Assembly: GCF_008704205.1 (NCBI RefSeq)
Contig: NZ_VXLC01000001.1
Location: 1,116,001 to 1,180,000, forward strand
Source: Nocardia colli
GTDB lineage: Bacteria > Actinomycetota > Actinomycetes > Mycobacteriales > Mycobacteriaceae
Direction: 5' to 3'
DNA: 64,000 nucleotides
This document shows, in pieces, positions 8,088 to 19,988 of this stretch (the first letter of the stretch is position 1; each line of letters starts with the position of its first letter). The notes below the pieces were generated by a model. The model saw only the letters and a program-made list of their open reading frames with translations, was not told the DNA's origin and did not search any database. The translations under genes were made by a program, and so were the position numbers.

Positions 8088-8151
8088 GTTGAGCATGGGT
8101 TCAAGTTAGTGCTACCGTCGGACATCTAACTTGAACCACTGCTCAACTTAG
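8088..8151. promoter_or_regulatory. Large dyad, predicted TetR operator
   Basis: Arms 8088-8109 and 8126-8147 form a 22-bp inverted repeat with only two mismatches and a 16-nt spacer. The inner 12 bp (GGTTCAAGTTAG and its complement) are perfect. The right half is itself a palindrome (CTAACTTGA at 8126-8134 against TCAACTTAG at 8143-8151), so there may be two operator sites. It sits between the divergent TetR and SDR genes. Confidence 0.7.
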
Positions 8152-8161
8152 TGAGGTAGGC

Positions 8162-8884
8162 ATGTCGAAGACCATCGCGATATTCGGGTTCGGGCCCGGG
8201 CTCGGTGTGGGCACCGCGCGGCGCTTCGGGCGCGAGGGGTTCCGGGTGGCGGTGATCGGGCGAAACCCGGACAAGGCGCGGCGGCATGTGGACGAACTCG
8301 TGGCCGAGGGCATCGAGGCGGCCGCCTTTCCGGCCGATGTCACCGATGCGGCCCAGATCGACGCCGTGATCGAGCAGATCGGCGCGGCCTTCGGCCGGAT
8401 CGACGTGGCGATGCACGGTGCGGCCGGCGACCCGGTGGACCGCATTCCGTCCACGCTCGAGGTGGACGTGCCCGCCTTGCGCACCCCGCTCGCGCTGAAG
8501 CTCTACTCGCCGATCCTGATGACCCGCGCGCTGGCGCCCGCGATGATCGAACGCGGCGAGGGCACCCTGCTGTTCTCCTCGGGTGCGTCGGATCGGCACC
8601 CGATGCCGTTCCTGTCCAACTTCGGCGTCGCCCTCGCCGCCCAGCGCGGCTACATCCACCAGCTCGCGATCGAATTGCAGGGCACCGGTGTCTACGCGGG
8701 CCTGCTGAACATCGGCGTGCTCATCGGCAACAGCAAGGCCGAACAGCTCGTCGACGAACACCCGGAGCTGTTCCCGGCCGACCTCGAGATCACCCGCATG
8801 GGCAATGCCGAACTGGGCGAACACTATTGGCGGATGTACACCGACCGCGACCGGGTCGAGGTCGAGGTGGGTTTCCCGGACTGA
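8162..8884 (+). CDS. Short-chain dehydrogenase/reductase-fold protein, atypical active site
   Basis: A 240-residue Rossmann protein of the SDR superfamily. The nucleotide-binding loop is GFGPGLGVGTARRFG and the second strand ends in VIGRNPDKA. The position of the canonical Tyr-x-x-x-Lys reads NFGVALAAQRGY: the Tyr aligns with Phe and the Lys with Leu, so classical SDR catalysis is doubtful. The Ser strand LLFSSGASDRHPM is kept. ATG 8162 follows GTGAGGTAGGC. It is divergent from a TetR regulator across a strong dyad, so expression is probably inducible. It may be a redox-sensor or binding protein rather than a standard dehydrogenase; the alignment was by eye. Confidence 0.8.
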   Translation: MSKTIAIFGFGPGLGVGTARRFGREGFRVAVIGRNPDKARRHVDELVAEGIEAAAFPADVTDAAQIDAVIEQIGAAFGRIDVAMHGAAGDPVDRIPSTLEVDVPALRTPLALKLYSPILMTRALAPAMIERGEGTLLFSSGASDRHPMPFLSNFGVALAAQRGYIHQLAIELQGTGVYAGLLNIGVLIGNSKAEQLVDEHPELFPADLEITRMGNAELGEHYWRMYTDRDRVEVEVGFPD

Positions 8885-8895
8885 CGTACCAGCCG

Positions 8896-8921
8896 CCCGC
8901 ACGCCGAACCCGGCGTGCGGG
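8896..8921. terminator. Bidirectional hairpin between SDR and DUF1330 genes
   Basis: A perfect 11-bp stem (CCCGCACGCCG and its complement) with an AACC loop lies between the convergent stop codons at 8884 and 8929. It probably serves both genes. Confidence 0.75.
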
Positions 8922-8928
8922 AAATCGG

Positions 8929-9225
8929 TTACGCGGCAACCCCTTCGGCGAACAGCAGCCGCAACGTGAACGCGCCTTCACGCAACTCCTTCGCGACCGC
9001 GTACTCCGCCGAGGAATGCCACTCGCGCAGCCGTTCCATATCCGGAAACTCGATCACCGTGGTGACCGCGTCCGCGGGCCAGGAACCCGCCGCTGCCTCC
9101 GGCGTCGCCCCCGCGACCAGGTATCGGCCGCCGTATCGCAGCACCGACGGCACCGCCACCGCCGTGTACTCCCCGGCCCGCTCCGCATCCAGAATCTCGG
9201 CCTCGACGATCACATACGCGGTCAT
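8929..9225 (-). CDS. DUF1330 family protein
   Basis: Small 98-residue ferredoxin-like-fold protein of the DUF1330 family. Its hallmarks are MTAYVIVEAEILD at the start, VPSVLRYGGRYLVAG in the middle and VIEFPDMERLREWHSSAEY near the end. Length fits the family. ATG 9225 is preceded by GTGGAGGATTC, a strong ribosome site. DUF1330 proteins have no established reaction. It is divergent from the TetR gene at 9328, which may control it. Confidence 0.85.
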   Translation of the reverse strand: MTAYVIVEAEILDAERAGEYTAVAVPSVLRYGGRYLVAGATPEAAAGSWPADAVTTVIEFPDMERLREWHSSAEYAVAKELREGAFTLRLLFAEGVAA

Positions 9226-9327
9226 GAATCCTCCACTCACAGCAGCCGTTCCTATCCGCCGTAGCAAAAGGAAACGGTGTATCCTAACAACACGGCGAAG
9301 ACTATCGCAACGATGTACCGTGTCAAG

Positions 9328-10032
9328 ATGCCGACGACCGAGCAGCCCACCAGACGAGAACGGCTGCGCACCATGACGACCACGGAGATCACCACGATCG
9401 CCCTGCGTCAGATGGCCGCCGACGGCCCCGGCGCGATCTCCCTGCGCGGCATCGCCCGCGAGATGGGCATGACCGCCCGCGCCATCTACAGCTACTTCGC
9501 CGACCGCGATGACCTGATCACCGCGCTGATCGGCGACCTGAGCACCGCACTCGCCGACGCGCTGGAGACCGCCCGCGACGCCGTCCCCGCCGACGATCCG
9601 GGCGCTCGGCTACTGGCCTGGTGCACGGCACTACGCGAATGGGCGCTGACCAATCCGGAGGGCTTCCGCCTCATCTACGGCGACCCGGTCCCCGGCTACT
9701 CCGCGCCCGACGGCGCCCCGGTAGAACTGGCGGCGCAGCGGATATGCAGCGGACTGAACGAACTGGTCGCAGCCCTCCGCGCGCCCGAACCCGGTGTGCC
9801 CGTGGATGATTCGGCCTGGCCCAACTTTCCCCCGGACTACCTCACGAAGATCCGTGCCGACACCCTCACCCCGGAAACCGCCGAACTCGCCTTGCGCGTG
9901 TGGGGCCGAGTCCACGGCCAGGTCTCCCTCGAAATCCACGGCCACCTGCGCCCCGTCTACGCAGACCCCGCCGCGCTGTTCCACGCGGACCTGCTGGAGT
10001 TGGTCGCGTCCCTCGGTGCCACGCATAGATGA
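9328..10032 (+). CDS. TetR/AcrR family transcriptional regulator
   Basis: A TetR regulator of 234 residues. The HTH reads AISLRGIAREMGMTARAIYS followed by YFADRDDLITALI. The C-terminal half (LREWALTNPEGFRLIYGDPV) matches the TetR_C domain seen in many actinobacterial regulators with this HTH. Several starts are possible: GTG 9277, ATG 9313 and ATG 9328. I chose 9328, since the upstream DNA looks like promoter. It is divergent from the DUF1330 gene, its likely target. Confidence 0.82.
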   Translation: MPTTEQPTRRERLRTMTTTEITTIALRQMAADGPGAISLRGIAREMGMTARAIYSYFADRDDLITALIGDLSTALADALETARDAVPADDPGARLLAWCTALREWALTNPEGFRLIYGDPVPGYSAPDGAPVELAAQRICSGLNELVAALRAPEPGVPVDDSAWPNFPPDYLTKIRADTLTPETAELALRVWGRVHGQVSLEIHGHLRPVYADPAALFHADLLELVASLGATHR

Positions 10033-13464
<3,432 letters not shown>

Positions 13465-13468
<4 letters not shown>

Positions 13469-14082
13469 GCCTCGCGGACAACACCGCGGTGAACAAGCCG
13501 CTGCAAAGCACGAACGGCCACGGCGGACCGGTGTCCGCGGTGCCGTCGACCGAGCCCGCGCCGCCCGAAGTGAAGATCATCAACGCGGTGCAGACCCGGA
13601 TCGCCACCCCGGAGGTGATCCGGGCGGCGCGCGGCATGTCGCACTTCGGCGAGCACGCGCTCGGCTGGGTCGGCATCGCCGCGGCGGGCTGGCTGGTGGA
13701 CAAGCCGCGGCGCAGGCAGTGGGCCGGCGTCGCGGTCGGCGCGGTCGGCGCGCACGCGGCCTCCATCGTGATCAAGCGGATTGTCCGGCGGCCCCGCCCC
13801 AACGATCCGTCGGTGCAGGTCAACGTGTCGACGCCGAGCAAGCTGAGCTTCCCGTCCTCGCACGCGACCTCGACCACCGCGGCGGCGGTGTTGCTCGGCA
13901 GATTGACCGGGCTACCCTTGCCTGCGGTGCTCGTCCCACCGATGCTGCTTTCCCGGGTCGTGCTCGGGGTGCACTATCCCTCCGACGTGCTCGCTGGTTC
14001 GGCGCTCGGTGCCGCGTCCGCCGCCGTTGTGCTTGCCACCGAAAAGAGACTCGATGACCGCCACAGAAAGAGCCTTGGTTGA
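13465..14082 (+). CDS. PAP2-family phosphatase, Rv3807c-like
   Basis: Membrane phosphatase of 205 residues, homologous by motif and position to M. tuberculosis Rv3807c, the proposed phosphatase for decaprenylphosphoryl-5-phosphoribose. The three PAP2 motifs are present: KRIVRRPRP, PSSHATSTTAA, and SRVVLGVHYPSDVLAGS with the catalytic His. About five hydrophobic helices lie around them; the first 45 residues are a polar extension. The GTG start overlaps the glfT2 stop as GTGA, which suggests coupling. The next gene, ubiA, makes its presumed substrate. Confidence 0.93.
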
Positions 14083-15010
14083 CATGAGCGAAGAGCCGAC
14101 TGGTGCCGACCTAGCCGAAGCGGTCGTCAAGGGTCCGCCGAAGACGTTGGCGGGCGGGCTGATCAAGGCCGTCCGCCCGCGGCAGTGGGTCAAGAACGTC
14201 CTGGTGCTCGCGGCCCCGCTGGCCGCGGGCACGGCCAACGAGCTCGACGTGCTCGGTCACGTCGGGATCGCCTTCGTGGTGTTCTGCCTGGCGGCCTCCG
14301 GCATCTACCTGGTCAACGACGCCCTCGACGTGGAGGCGGACCGGGCGCACCCGACCAAGCGGTTCCGGCCGATCGCGGCCGGCGTGGTGCCGGTCAACCT
14401 GGCGTACACGTTGTCGATCGTGCTGCTGGTCGCCTCGATCGCCGGCTCGTTCCTCGCGTCCTGGCACCTGGCCGTGGTGATGGCGATCTACATCGGCATC
14501 CAGCTGGCCTACTGCTTCGGGCTCAAGCACCAGGCGGTGCTGGACATCTGCATCGTGTCCTCGGGCTTCCTGCTGCGCGCGGTGGCCGGCGGCGCGGCCG
14601 CGAACATCGTTCTGTCGCAGTGGTTCCTGTTGATCATGGCGTTCGGCTCGCTGTTCATGGCGGCGGGCAAGCGCTACGCCGAACTGCAGATCGCGGTGAG
14701 CACGGGCGCGAAGATCCGCAAGTCGCTCGAGTACTACACGCCGACCTACCTGCGGTTCATCTGGACCCTCGCGGCCACCGCCGTCGTGGTGTTCTACGGT
14801 CTGTGGGCGTTCCAGCAGGACAACCTGAAAGACACCAACTGGTTCGCAATCTCGATGATTCCGTTTACCATCGCAATCCTGCGTTACGCGGTCGACGTCG
14901 ATGGCGGCGAGGCCGGTGAACCCGAAGAGATCGCACTGGGGGACCGAGTCCTTCAGTTCCTCGCAATCGCCTGGATCGGAGCGGTAGGTGTCGCTGTCTA
15001 TCTCACCTGA
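14054..15010 (+). CDS. ubiA: Decaprenyl-phosphate phosphoribosyltransferase (DPPR synthase)
   Basis: Integral membrane UbiA-family transferase joining PRPP-derived 5-phosphoribose to decaprenyl phosphate, the first committed step to the arabinose donor DPA. The first Asp-rich motif is LVNDALDVEADRAHPTKRFR; VKAIRPRQW-type start appears as IKAVRPRQWVKNVLVLAAPL, very close to Rv3806c. Eight to nine membrane helices are predicted, and the C-terminus includes ILRYAVDVDGGEAGEPEEIA. ATG 14054 has GAAAAGAG at good spacing and overlaps the phosphatase gene by 29 nt (318 residues). ATG 14084, giving MSEEPTG, better matches the M. tuberculosis start and is the main alternative (308 residues). Confidence 0.96.
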   Translation: MTATERALVDMSEEPTGADLAEAVVKGPPKTLAGGLIKAVRPRQWVKNVLVLAAPLAAGTANELDVLGHVGIAFVVFCLAASGIYLVNDALDVEADRAHPTKRFRPIAAGVVPVNLAYTLSIVLLVASIAGSFLASWHLAVVMAIYIGIQLAYCFGLKHQAVLDICIVSSGFLLRAVAGGAAANIVLSQWFLLIMAFGSLFMAAGKRYAELQIAVSTGAKIRKSLEYYTPTYLRFIWTLAATAVVVFYGLWAFQQDNLKDTNWFAISMIPFTIAILRYAVDVDGGEAGEPEEIALGDRVLQFLAIAWIGAVGVAVYLT

Positions 15011-16979
15011 CGAGATGTTGGTAGCGGGAGTGGATCAAGCGGAGTACGCGAACGAGGGGCCGGCTGTGCAGCCGGCCCGCTCGGCGTCGCGGTACGCCGT
15101 GCTATCCCGCGCCACCTTCGTCGGTGGGATCGCGCTCACCGTGGTCCTTTTCGCCGTCGGCGGCTGGCAGCGCCGCTGGATCGCCGACGACGGACTGATC
15201 GTGCTGCGCACGGTGCGCAACCTGCTGGCAGGCAACGGGCCCGTGTTCAACGAGGGCGAGCGGGTCGAGACCAACACCAGCACCGCCTGGACCTACATCG
15301 TCTGGTTCTTCAGCTGGCTGACCCAGGCCCGGCTGGAGTACGTGGTGCTCGGCATCGCGTTCACGTTGTCGCTGGCCGCGGTCGTGTTCGCCATGCTCGG
15401 CGCGAGCCGACTGTGGGGCGGCCCGAAGTCGGCGCTGCTGCTGCCCGCCGGAATGCTGGTCTACATAGCCATTCCGCCGGCCCGCGACTATGTCACCTCG
15501 GGGCTGGAGAGCTGCCTGGTGATCTGCTGGCTCGGCCTGCTGTGGTGGCAGTTGATCCGCTGGAGCCAGGCGGAGCGGGTCAAGCTGCCCGGGCTGTTCG
15601 GCCTGGTGTTCCTGGCGGGGCTGGCCCCGCTGATCCGGCCGGAGATGACGCTGGTCGGCGGCCTGGCGCTGCTGATGATCGTGATCGCGCCGATGCCCGA
15701 ATCGAAGCTGCGCCCGATCGTGTTGCGCGGCTTGATCATCGCCGCCGCCGGCCTGGTGCCGATGGGCTACCAGATCTGGCGGATGGGCTACTACGGCCTG
15801 CCCTACCCGAACACCGCGGTCGCCAAGGACGCGGGCGGGGCCAAGTGGCATCAGGGCTTCGTCTACCTCTGGGATCTGGTCGGGCCGTACTACCTGTGGG
15901 TGCCGCTGCTCGTGCTGCTGGTCGCGGGAGTCGTTGCGGCGCGCGGTAAGACCGCCGAACCGGCCGACCCGGCCGGGCGGCACGCCGCCTCGGCGGAGCA
16001 GTCCCGCTGGAAGGCGCACCGGATCCGGGAGTGGCTGCGCTCGCCCGCCGCGGTGGTCACGCTGGTGCTGCTGAGCGGATTCATCCTCACCGTCTACGCG
16101 CTGCGCGTCGGCGGCGACTTCATGCACGGCCGCATGCTGCTGGCCCAGTTGTTCCTGCTGCTGCTGCCGGTCGCCGTGGTGCCGATCCGGCTGCCGGCCG
16201 GCGGGTTCCGTTCCGCGACCGCGGCCGACTGGTCGTTCGCGGTGGTGCTGTTCGCGTTGCTCGGCACCGCGGGCTGGGCGCTGTTCGCCGCGAACACGAC
16301 CGCGATCAAGTCCGGCACCAAGATCACCTCGACCGGCATCGTCGACGAGCGGGTCTACTACGTGCTCAACACCGGCCACGATCATCCGATCCTGGCCGAG
16401 GACTACCTGGACTACCCGCGCATCCGGCCGATGGTCGACAACATCGCCGAGACGCCGAACGGCGGCCTGCTGCTGAACTCGCCGTCGTTCATGTTCTGGT
16501 ACATCGCCCCGCCGCCGCAGCCGATTCCGGCCGGCGGCGCCGGGCACACGGTCTACTTCCTCAACCTCGGCATGACCAGCATGAACGTCCCGCTGAACGT
16601 GCGCGTCATCGATCAGATGGGCCTGGCCTATCCGCTCGCCGCGCACACCGAGCGGCTCACCGACGGCCGGATCGGGCACGACAAGGCGCTCTACCCGGAC
16701 TGGGTCATCGTGGACACCGGCATGGTGGACCGCAAGCCGTGGATGCCCTGGTACCTGGACGAGAAGTGGGTGACCCAGGCGCGTACCGCGATGTCCTGCC
16801 CGGCCACCGAGGCGCTGCAGATCTCCTACCGCGACCCGCTCACCTTCGAGCGCTTCCGGCACAACCTGAAGCACGCGCTGACCTTCGCCAAGTACCGGAT
16901 CGATCGGGTGCCCAAGTACGAGATCGAGCGCTGCGGCCTGGTCGACCCGTTCCCTAAGCCCGCACCGGCGCCGCGCTAG
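14988..16979 (+). CDS. aftB: Terminal beta-(1-2)-arabinofuranosyltransferase AftB
   Basis: GT-C membrane enzyme adding the terminal beta-1,2-arabinofuranose residues of the arabinan from decaprenyl-phospho-arabinose, on the periplasmic side. The 663-residue protein has a first periplasmic loop with WIADDGLIVLRTVRNLLAGN, carrying the acidic pair expected of GT-C enzymes, then VFNEGERVETNTSTAWTYIV, as in Rv3805c. About ten membrane helices are followed by a periplasmic C-terminal domain of about 200 residues. GTG 14988 overlaps ubiA by 23 nt and follows GGAGCGG; ATG 15015 is possible. It is the last gene of the operon, followed by a strong terminator. Confidence 0.95.
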   Translation: MSLSISPDEMLVAGVDQAEYANEGPAVQPARSASRYAVLSRATFVGGIALTVVLFAVGGWQRRWIADDGLIVLRTVRNLLAGNGPVFNEGERVETNTSTAWTYIVWFFSWLTQARLEYVVLGIAFTLSLAAVVFAMLGASRLWGGPKSALLLPAGMLVYIAIPPARDYVTSGLESCLVICWLGLLWWQLIRWSQAERVKLPGLFGLVFLAGLAPLIRPEMTLVGGLALLMIVIAPMPESKLRPIVLRGLIIAAAGLVPMGYQIWRMGYYGLPYPNTAVAKDAGGAKWHQGFVYLWDLVGPYYLWVPLLVLLVAGVVAARGKTAEPADPAGRHAASAEQSRWKAHRIREWLRSPAAVVTLVLLSGFILTVYALRVGGDFMHGRMLLAQLFLLLLPVAVVPIRLPAGGFRSATAADWSFAVVLFALLGTAGWALFAANTTAIKSGTKITSTGIVDERVYYVLNTGHDHPILAEDYLDYPRIRPMVDNIAETPNGGLLLNSPSFMFWYIAPPPQPIPAGGAGHTVYFLNLGMTSMNVPLNVRVIDQMGLAYPLAAHTERLTDGRIGHDKALYPDWVIVDTGMVDRKPWMPWYLDEKWVTQARTAMSCPATEALQISYRDPLTFERFRHNLKHALTFAKYRIDRVPKYEIERCGLVDPFPKPAPAPR

Positions 16980-17001
16980 ACGCGTCGAAGATCAACAGCC
17001 A

Positions 17002-17033
17002 CACCGGGTCCCCCTTCACAGGGGGACCCGGTG
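17002..17033 (+). terminator. Terminator of the glf-aftB operon
   Basis: A perfect 13-bp GC-rich stem (17002-17014 with 17021-17033) with a 6-nt loop starts 22 nt after the aftB stop. There is no long U-run. Confidence 0.85.
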
Positions 17034-17214
17034 GTGCATTGGGCAGGTTTCACAAAATTCGTGTACACCCCTCTGTCTCGGTTCGATAACGCCACTGTCA
17101 CGATGACGCGCTAGGCTGCGAAAGTACGCCCGTCATGACGTCAACTAGTTAGGCATCGGCGGGTCATCGTTAGACAACGGCCGGTGCCGTTGCATGAACG
17201 AGAGGTCGAAACTG

Positions 17215-18276
17215 ATGCGAGGCGTGTTCGGGCGTCTGAATACTCGAAGAGCCGGATCGTGGCTGAAGCGTTCGGCGCTGGTATCGATGGCGATTCTGCT
17301 GCCGCTCGGGGTGTCGGTGGCAGGCCCGGCCGGACCGGCGTCGGCGGCCTTCAATCCGGACGGCTTCGATTTCTGGGTCGACTCGGAAATGGGTCCGATC
17401 AAGAACCGGGTGTTCCGTGCCGCTGACGGCAATACCAGTCGCGTGGTCTACGCGCTGGACGGTATGCGGGCCCGGCCCGACCTGAACGGCTGGGAAGTCG
17501 ACACCGAGGTCGTGCGCGAGCTGACCAAGTGGAACATGAACGTCGTCATGCCGGTGGGTGGTCCGTCGAGCTTCTACGCCGACTGGACCGGGCCGAGCAA
17601 CTTCTTCGGCGCCGGCAGCGGGGGTTCCTCGTCCACCGGTTCCGCCAACTCCGGCTCCGGACTGCTCTCGGGCTCCGCGGGCATGGGTAAGACGAATACC
17701 TACAAGTGGGAAACCTTCCTCACCAAGAACCTGCGTTTCGCGCTGCGGGACCGGCTCGGCTTCAATCCGAACGGAAACGCCGTGTTCGGCCTGTCCATGG
17801 GCGGCAGTGCCGCGCTCACCCTCGCGGCCTACCATCCGGACCAGTTCCGTTACGCCGGTTCGTATTCCGGCTACCTGAACATCTCCGCGCCGGGTATGCG
17901 CGAGGCGCTGCGGGTGGCCATGCTGGACGCGGGCGGCTTCAATATCGACGCGATGGCGCCGCCGTGGGGACCGCAGTGGCTCCGGATGGATCCGTTCGTC
18001 TTCGCGCCGCAGTTGAAGGCCAACAACACCCGGCTGTGGGTTTCGGCGGGCAGTGGTCTACCGAGCGGGGCCGACGGCCTGAGCTTCAACACCGTCAACG
18101 CGATGGGACTCGAAGCGCTCGCGCTGGCCAACACCCGCGCGTTCCAGGTCCGGATGGCCACGCTGGGCGCCGGGAACGCCACCTATGACTTCCCGGCCGT
18201 CGGTGTGCACAACTGGACCTACTGGGCCGATGAGGTCTACCGGATGATCCCGGACATGTCCGCCAATATCGGGTGA
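17215..18276 (+). CDS. Antigen-85-type mycolyltransferase, paralogue 1
   Basis: Secreted alpha/beta-hydrolase predicted to transfer mycolic acids between trehalose monomycolate and arabinogalactan or trehalose. The 353 residues begin with a signal peptide ending near GPASAAF. FDFWVDSEMGPIKNRVF opens the fold, and PVGGPSSFYADW carries the fibronectin-type loop. The catalytic Ser194 lies in GLSMGGSAALTLAAYHPDQF; the Glu is probably in MGLEALALANTRAF and the His in GVHNWTYW. A Gly/Ser-rich insert of about 25 residues replaces the disulfide loop found in M. tuberculosis Ag85. ATG 17215 follows GAACGAGAGGTCGAA, a leader shared with paralogues 2 and 3; an ATG at 17194 is less likely. Confidence 0.93.
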   Translation: MRGVFGRLNTRRAGSWLKRSALVSMAILLPLGVSVAGPAGPASAAFNPDGFDFWVDSEMGPIKNRVFRAADGNTSRVVYALDGMRARPDLNGWEVDTEVVRELTKWNMNVVMPVGGPSSFYADWTGPSNFFGAGSGGSSSTGSANSGSGLLSGSAGMGKTNTYKWETFLTKNLRFALRDRLGFNPNGNAVFGLSMGGSAALTLAAYHPDQFRYAGSYSGYLNISAPGMREALRVAMLDAGGFNIDAMAPPWGPQWLRMDPFVFAPQLKANNTRLWVSAGSGLPSGADGLSFNTVNAMGLEALALANTRAFQVRMATLGAGNATYDFPAVGVHNWTYWADEVYRMIPDMSANIG

Positions 18277-18297
18277 TTCACGGGTAAGTCTGTTCGG

Positions 18298-18332
18298 AAG
18301 ACCGCCCGGTGCCGAGTGCACCGGGCGGTCTT
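18298..18332 (+). terminator. Intrinsic terminator after mycolyltransferase 1
   Basis: A perfect 15-bp stem (18298-18312 with 18318-18332) with a CGAGT loop runs into TTTT. It lies 22 nt after the stop codon. Confidence 0.92.
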
Positions 18333-18576
18333 TTCGTTTGCCAGGCGTCCAAACCGCGTTTGGTAACGAATGAGAAGGGGTAGCGGCGGGCGAGTTGTGG
18401 CATGAGTCACTTTCCAGCAACATATAAGCTTCCGATGCCGATTGATACACGAAGAACATGCACGGAGGTCGATTCGTCCGGTTTCGGTGGACGGCGGCAC
18501 TCAGTGTCCGCAGAGGGGGCCGGTAGAGATCGCCAGCTGTTTGCCCCCCGGCCGCCCGAACGAAAGGTCGAGTTAG

Positions 18577-19638
18577 ATGCGAATTGCCCGCTGGAAAGGT
18601 AGATCCGGTACGTCCGGAGCGACTGGTTCGTGGGTGAAGCGATCCGCACTCGGGGTCGCCGTTGCGCTTTTGCTGCCCTTCGGTGTCGCGGCAGCAGGTA
18701 GTGGCGCCATCGCATCGGCGGGCATGGACCCCGGCGCGTTCGACTTCTGGGTCGATTCCGGCATGGGCCCGATCAAGACCCGCGTGCTGCGCGCCCGCGA
18801 CGGCAACACCAACCGGGTCGCCTACGTGCTCGACGGCATGCGTGCGCCGGAGACGCTGAACGGCTGGGAGATCGAGACCAACGTTCCCGCGGTCCTGGCC
18901 GACGCGAACATCAACGTGGTCATGCCGGTCGGCGGCATGTCCAGCTTCTACGCCGACTGGAACGCGCCGAGCGAGCTGGCCGGCATCCCGGCGGGCACCG
19001 GCTCGTCCTCCGGTTCCGGCGCGCTGAACATCCTGGCCGCGGGCCCGGGCAAGAGCTACCGCTACCAGTGGGAGACCTTCCTGACCCGCGACCTGCGCAA
19101 CGCGCTGCAGGAGCGGCTGGGCTTCAACCCGAACCGCAACGGCGTGTTCGGCCTGTCCATGGGCGGCAGCGCGGCGCTCACCCTGGCCGCGTACCACCCG
19201 GACCAGTTCAGCTTCGCCGGTTCGTACTCCGGCTACCTGAACATCTCCGCGCCGGGCATGCGCGAGGCGATCCGCATCGCCATGCTGGACGCGGGCGGCT
19301 ACAACGTCGACTCGATGGCGCCGCCGTGGGGCCCGCAGTGGCTGCGCATGGATCCGTTCGTCTTCGCGCCGAACCTGGTGCGCAACGGCACCCGCCTGTG
19401 GATCGCCGCGGCCAGTGGCCTGCCGACGGCCAACGACGGCCCCAGCTTCAACACGCTGAACGGAATGGGCCTGGAGGCCTTGGCGTTGGCCAACACTCGC
19501 GCGTTCAACGTGCGGATGGCGACGCTGGGCGGCGGCAACACCGTCTACTCCTACCCGGCCTACGGCATTCACGCGTGGAACAACTGGACCGACGAGGCGT
19601 ACCGGATGATTCCGGACATGTCCGCCAATATCGGCTGA
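18577..19638 (+). CDS. Antigen-85-type mycolyltransferase, paralogue 2
   Basis: Secreted mycolyltransferase of 353 residues, exactly as long as paralogue 1 and its closest relative in the window. The signal peptide (GVAVALLLPFGVAAAG) ends near SGAIASAG. Mature motifs are FDFWVDSGMGPIKTRVL, PVGGMSSFYADWNAPSE, the nucleophile Ser194 in GLSMGGSAALTLAAYHPDQF, the Glu in MGLEALALANTRAF and the His in GIHAWNNW. It keeps the Gly/Ser-rich insert (PAGTGSSSGSG). The C-terminal tail RMIPDMSANIG is identical to paralogue 1. ATG 18577 follows GAACGAAAGGTCGAG. It is flanked by hairpins, so each gene may be transcribed alone. Confidence 0.93.
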   Translation: MRIARWKGRSGTSGATGSWVKRSALGVAVALLLPFGVAAAGSGAIASAGMDPGAFDFWVDSGMGPIKTRVLRARDGNTNRVAYVLDGMRAPETLNGWEIETNVPAVLADANINVVMPVGGMSSFYADWNAPSELAGIPAGTGSSSGSGALNILAAGPGKSYRYQWETFLTRDLRNALQERLGFNPNRNGVFGLSMGGSAALTLAAYHPDQFSFAGSYSGYLNISAPGMREAIRIAMLDAGGYNVDSMAPPWGPQWLRMDPFVFAPNLVRNGTRLWIAAASGLPTANDGPSFNTLNGMGLEALALANTRAFNVRMATLGGGNTVYSYPAYGIHAWNNWTDEAYRMIPDMSANIG

Positions 19639-19655
19639 CGAATTCGTCGTACTTC

Positions 19656-19687
19656 GACCGCCCGGCGCTGCCAAGCGCCGGGCGGTC
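19656..19687 (+). terminator. Terminator after mycolyltransferase 2
   Basis: A perfect 14-bp stem (19656-19669 with 19674-19687) with a GCCA loop is followed by TGTTGTTTTT. It begins 18 nt after the stop. Confidence 0.9.
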
Positions 19688-19988
19688 TGTTGTTTTTCAC
19701 CCCGGTCCGCCGATATCCGCGCGATGATTGTCTGGTTGATCGCTGGCGAACAAATCGCGATCTTGTCGCGGCGCTGCCGTTCGGCTGGAACTCGGCATCG
19801 GCTAATCGCTGGTTGTTCGTCACGATCCGGCATCGCGCCGCGTTTTCCGACAGCTATTGCTCGAATAAGTGCTTATAGAAGAGCGATAGGCCCGGCGGCT
19901 TCACCAGGAAAGCCTTCGATGCCGAGTGTCGATCTACATGCACCACAGTTGCGGTCAACGGCGATCGCACGGGCGAAGGGTCGAATCG
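19688..19988. other. Leader region of mycolyltransferase 3
   Basis: About 300 bp without a gene that can be supported. The right end holds the conserved GCGAAGGGTCGAA leader (19973-19985) directly before ATG 19989. No hairpin or riboswitch-like structure was recognised. Confidence 0.35.

Noticed and set aside
9274..9321. Possible operator ACGGTGTATC with GATGTACCGT before the TetR gene
   Set aside because: Only 8 of 10 positions match and the spacing of about 28 nt is long; not strong enough to list as a site.
18350..18363. Small dyad CCAAAC/GTTTGG after mycolyltransferase 1
   Set aside because: Only six base pairs, and a full intrinsic terminator already lies just upstream; no supporting context.
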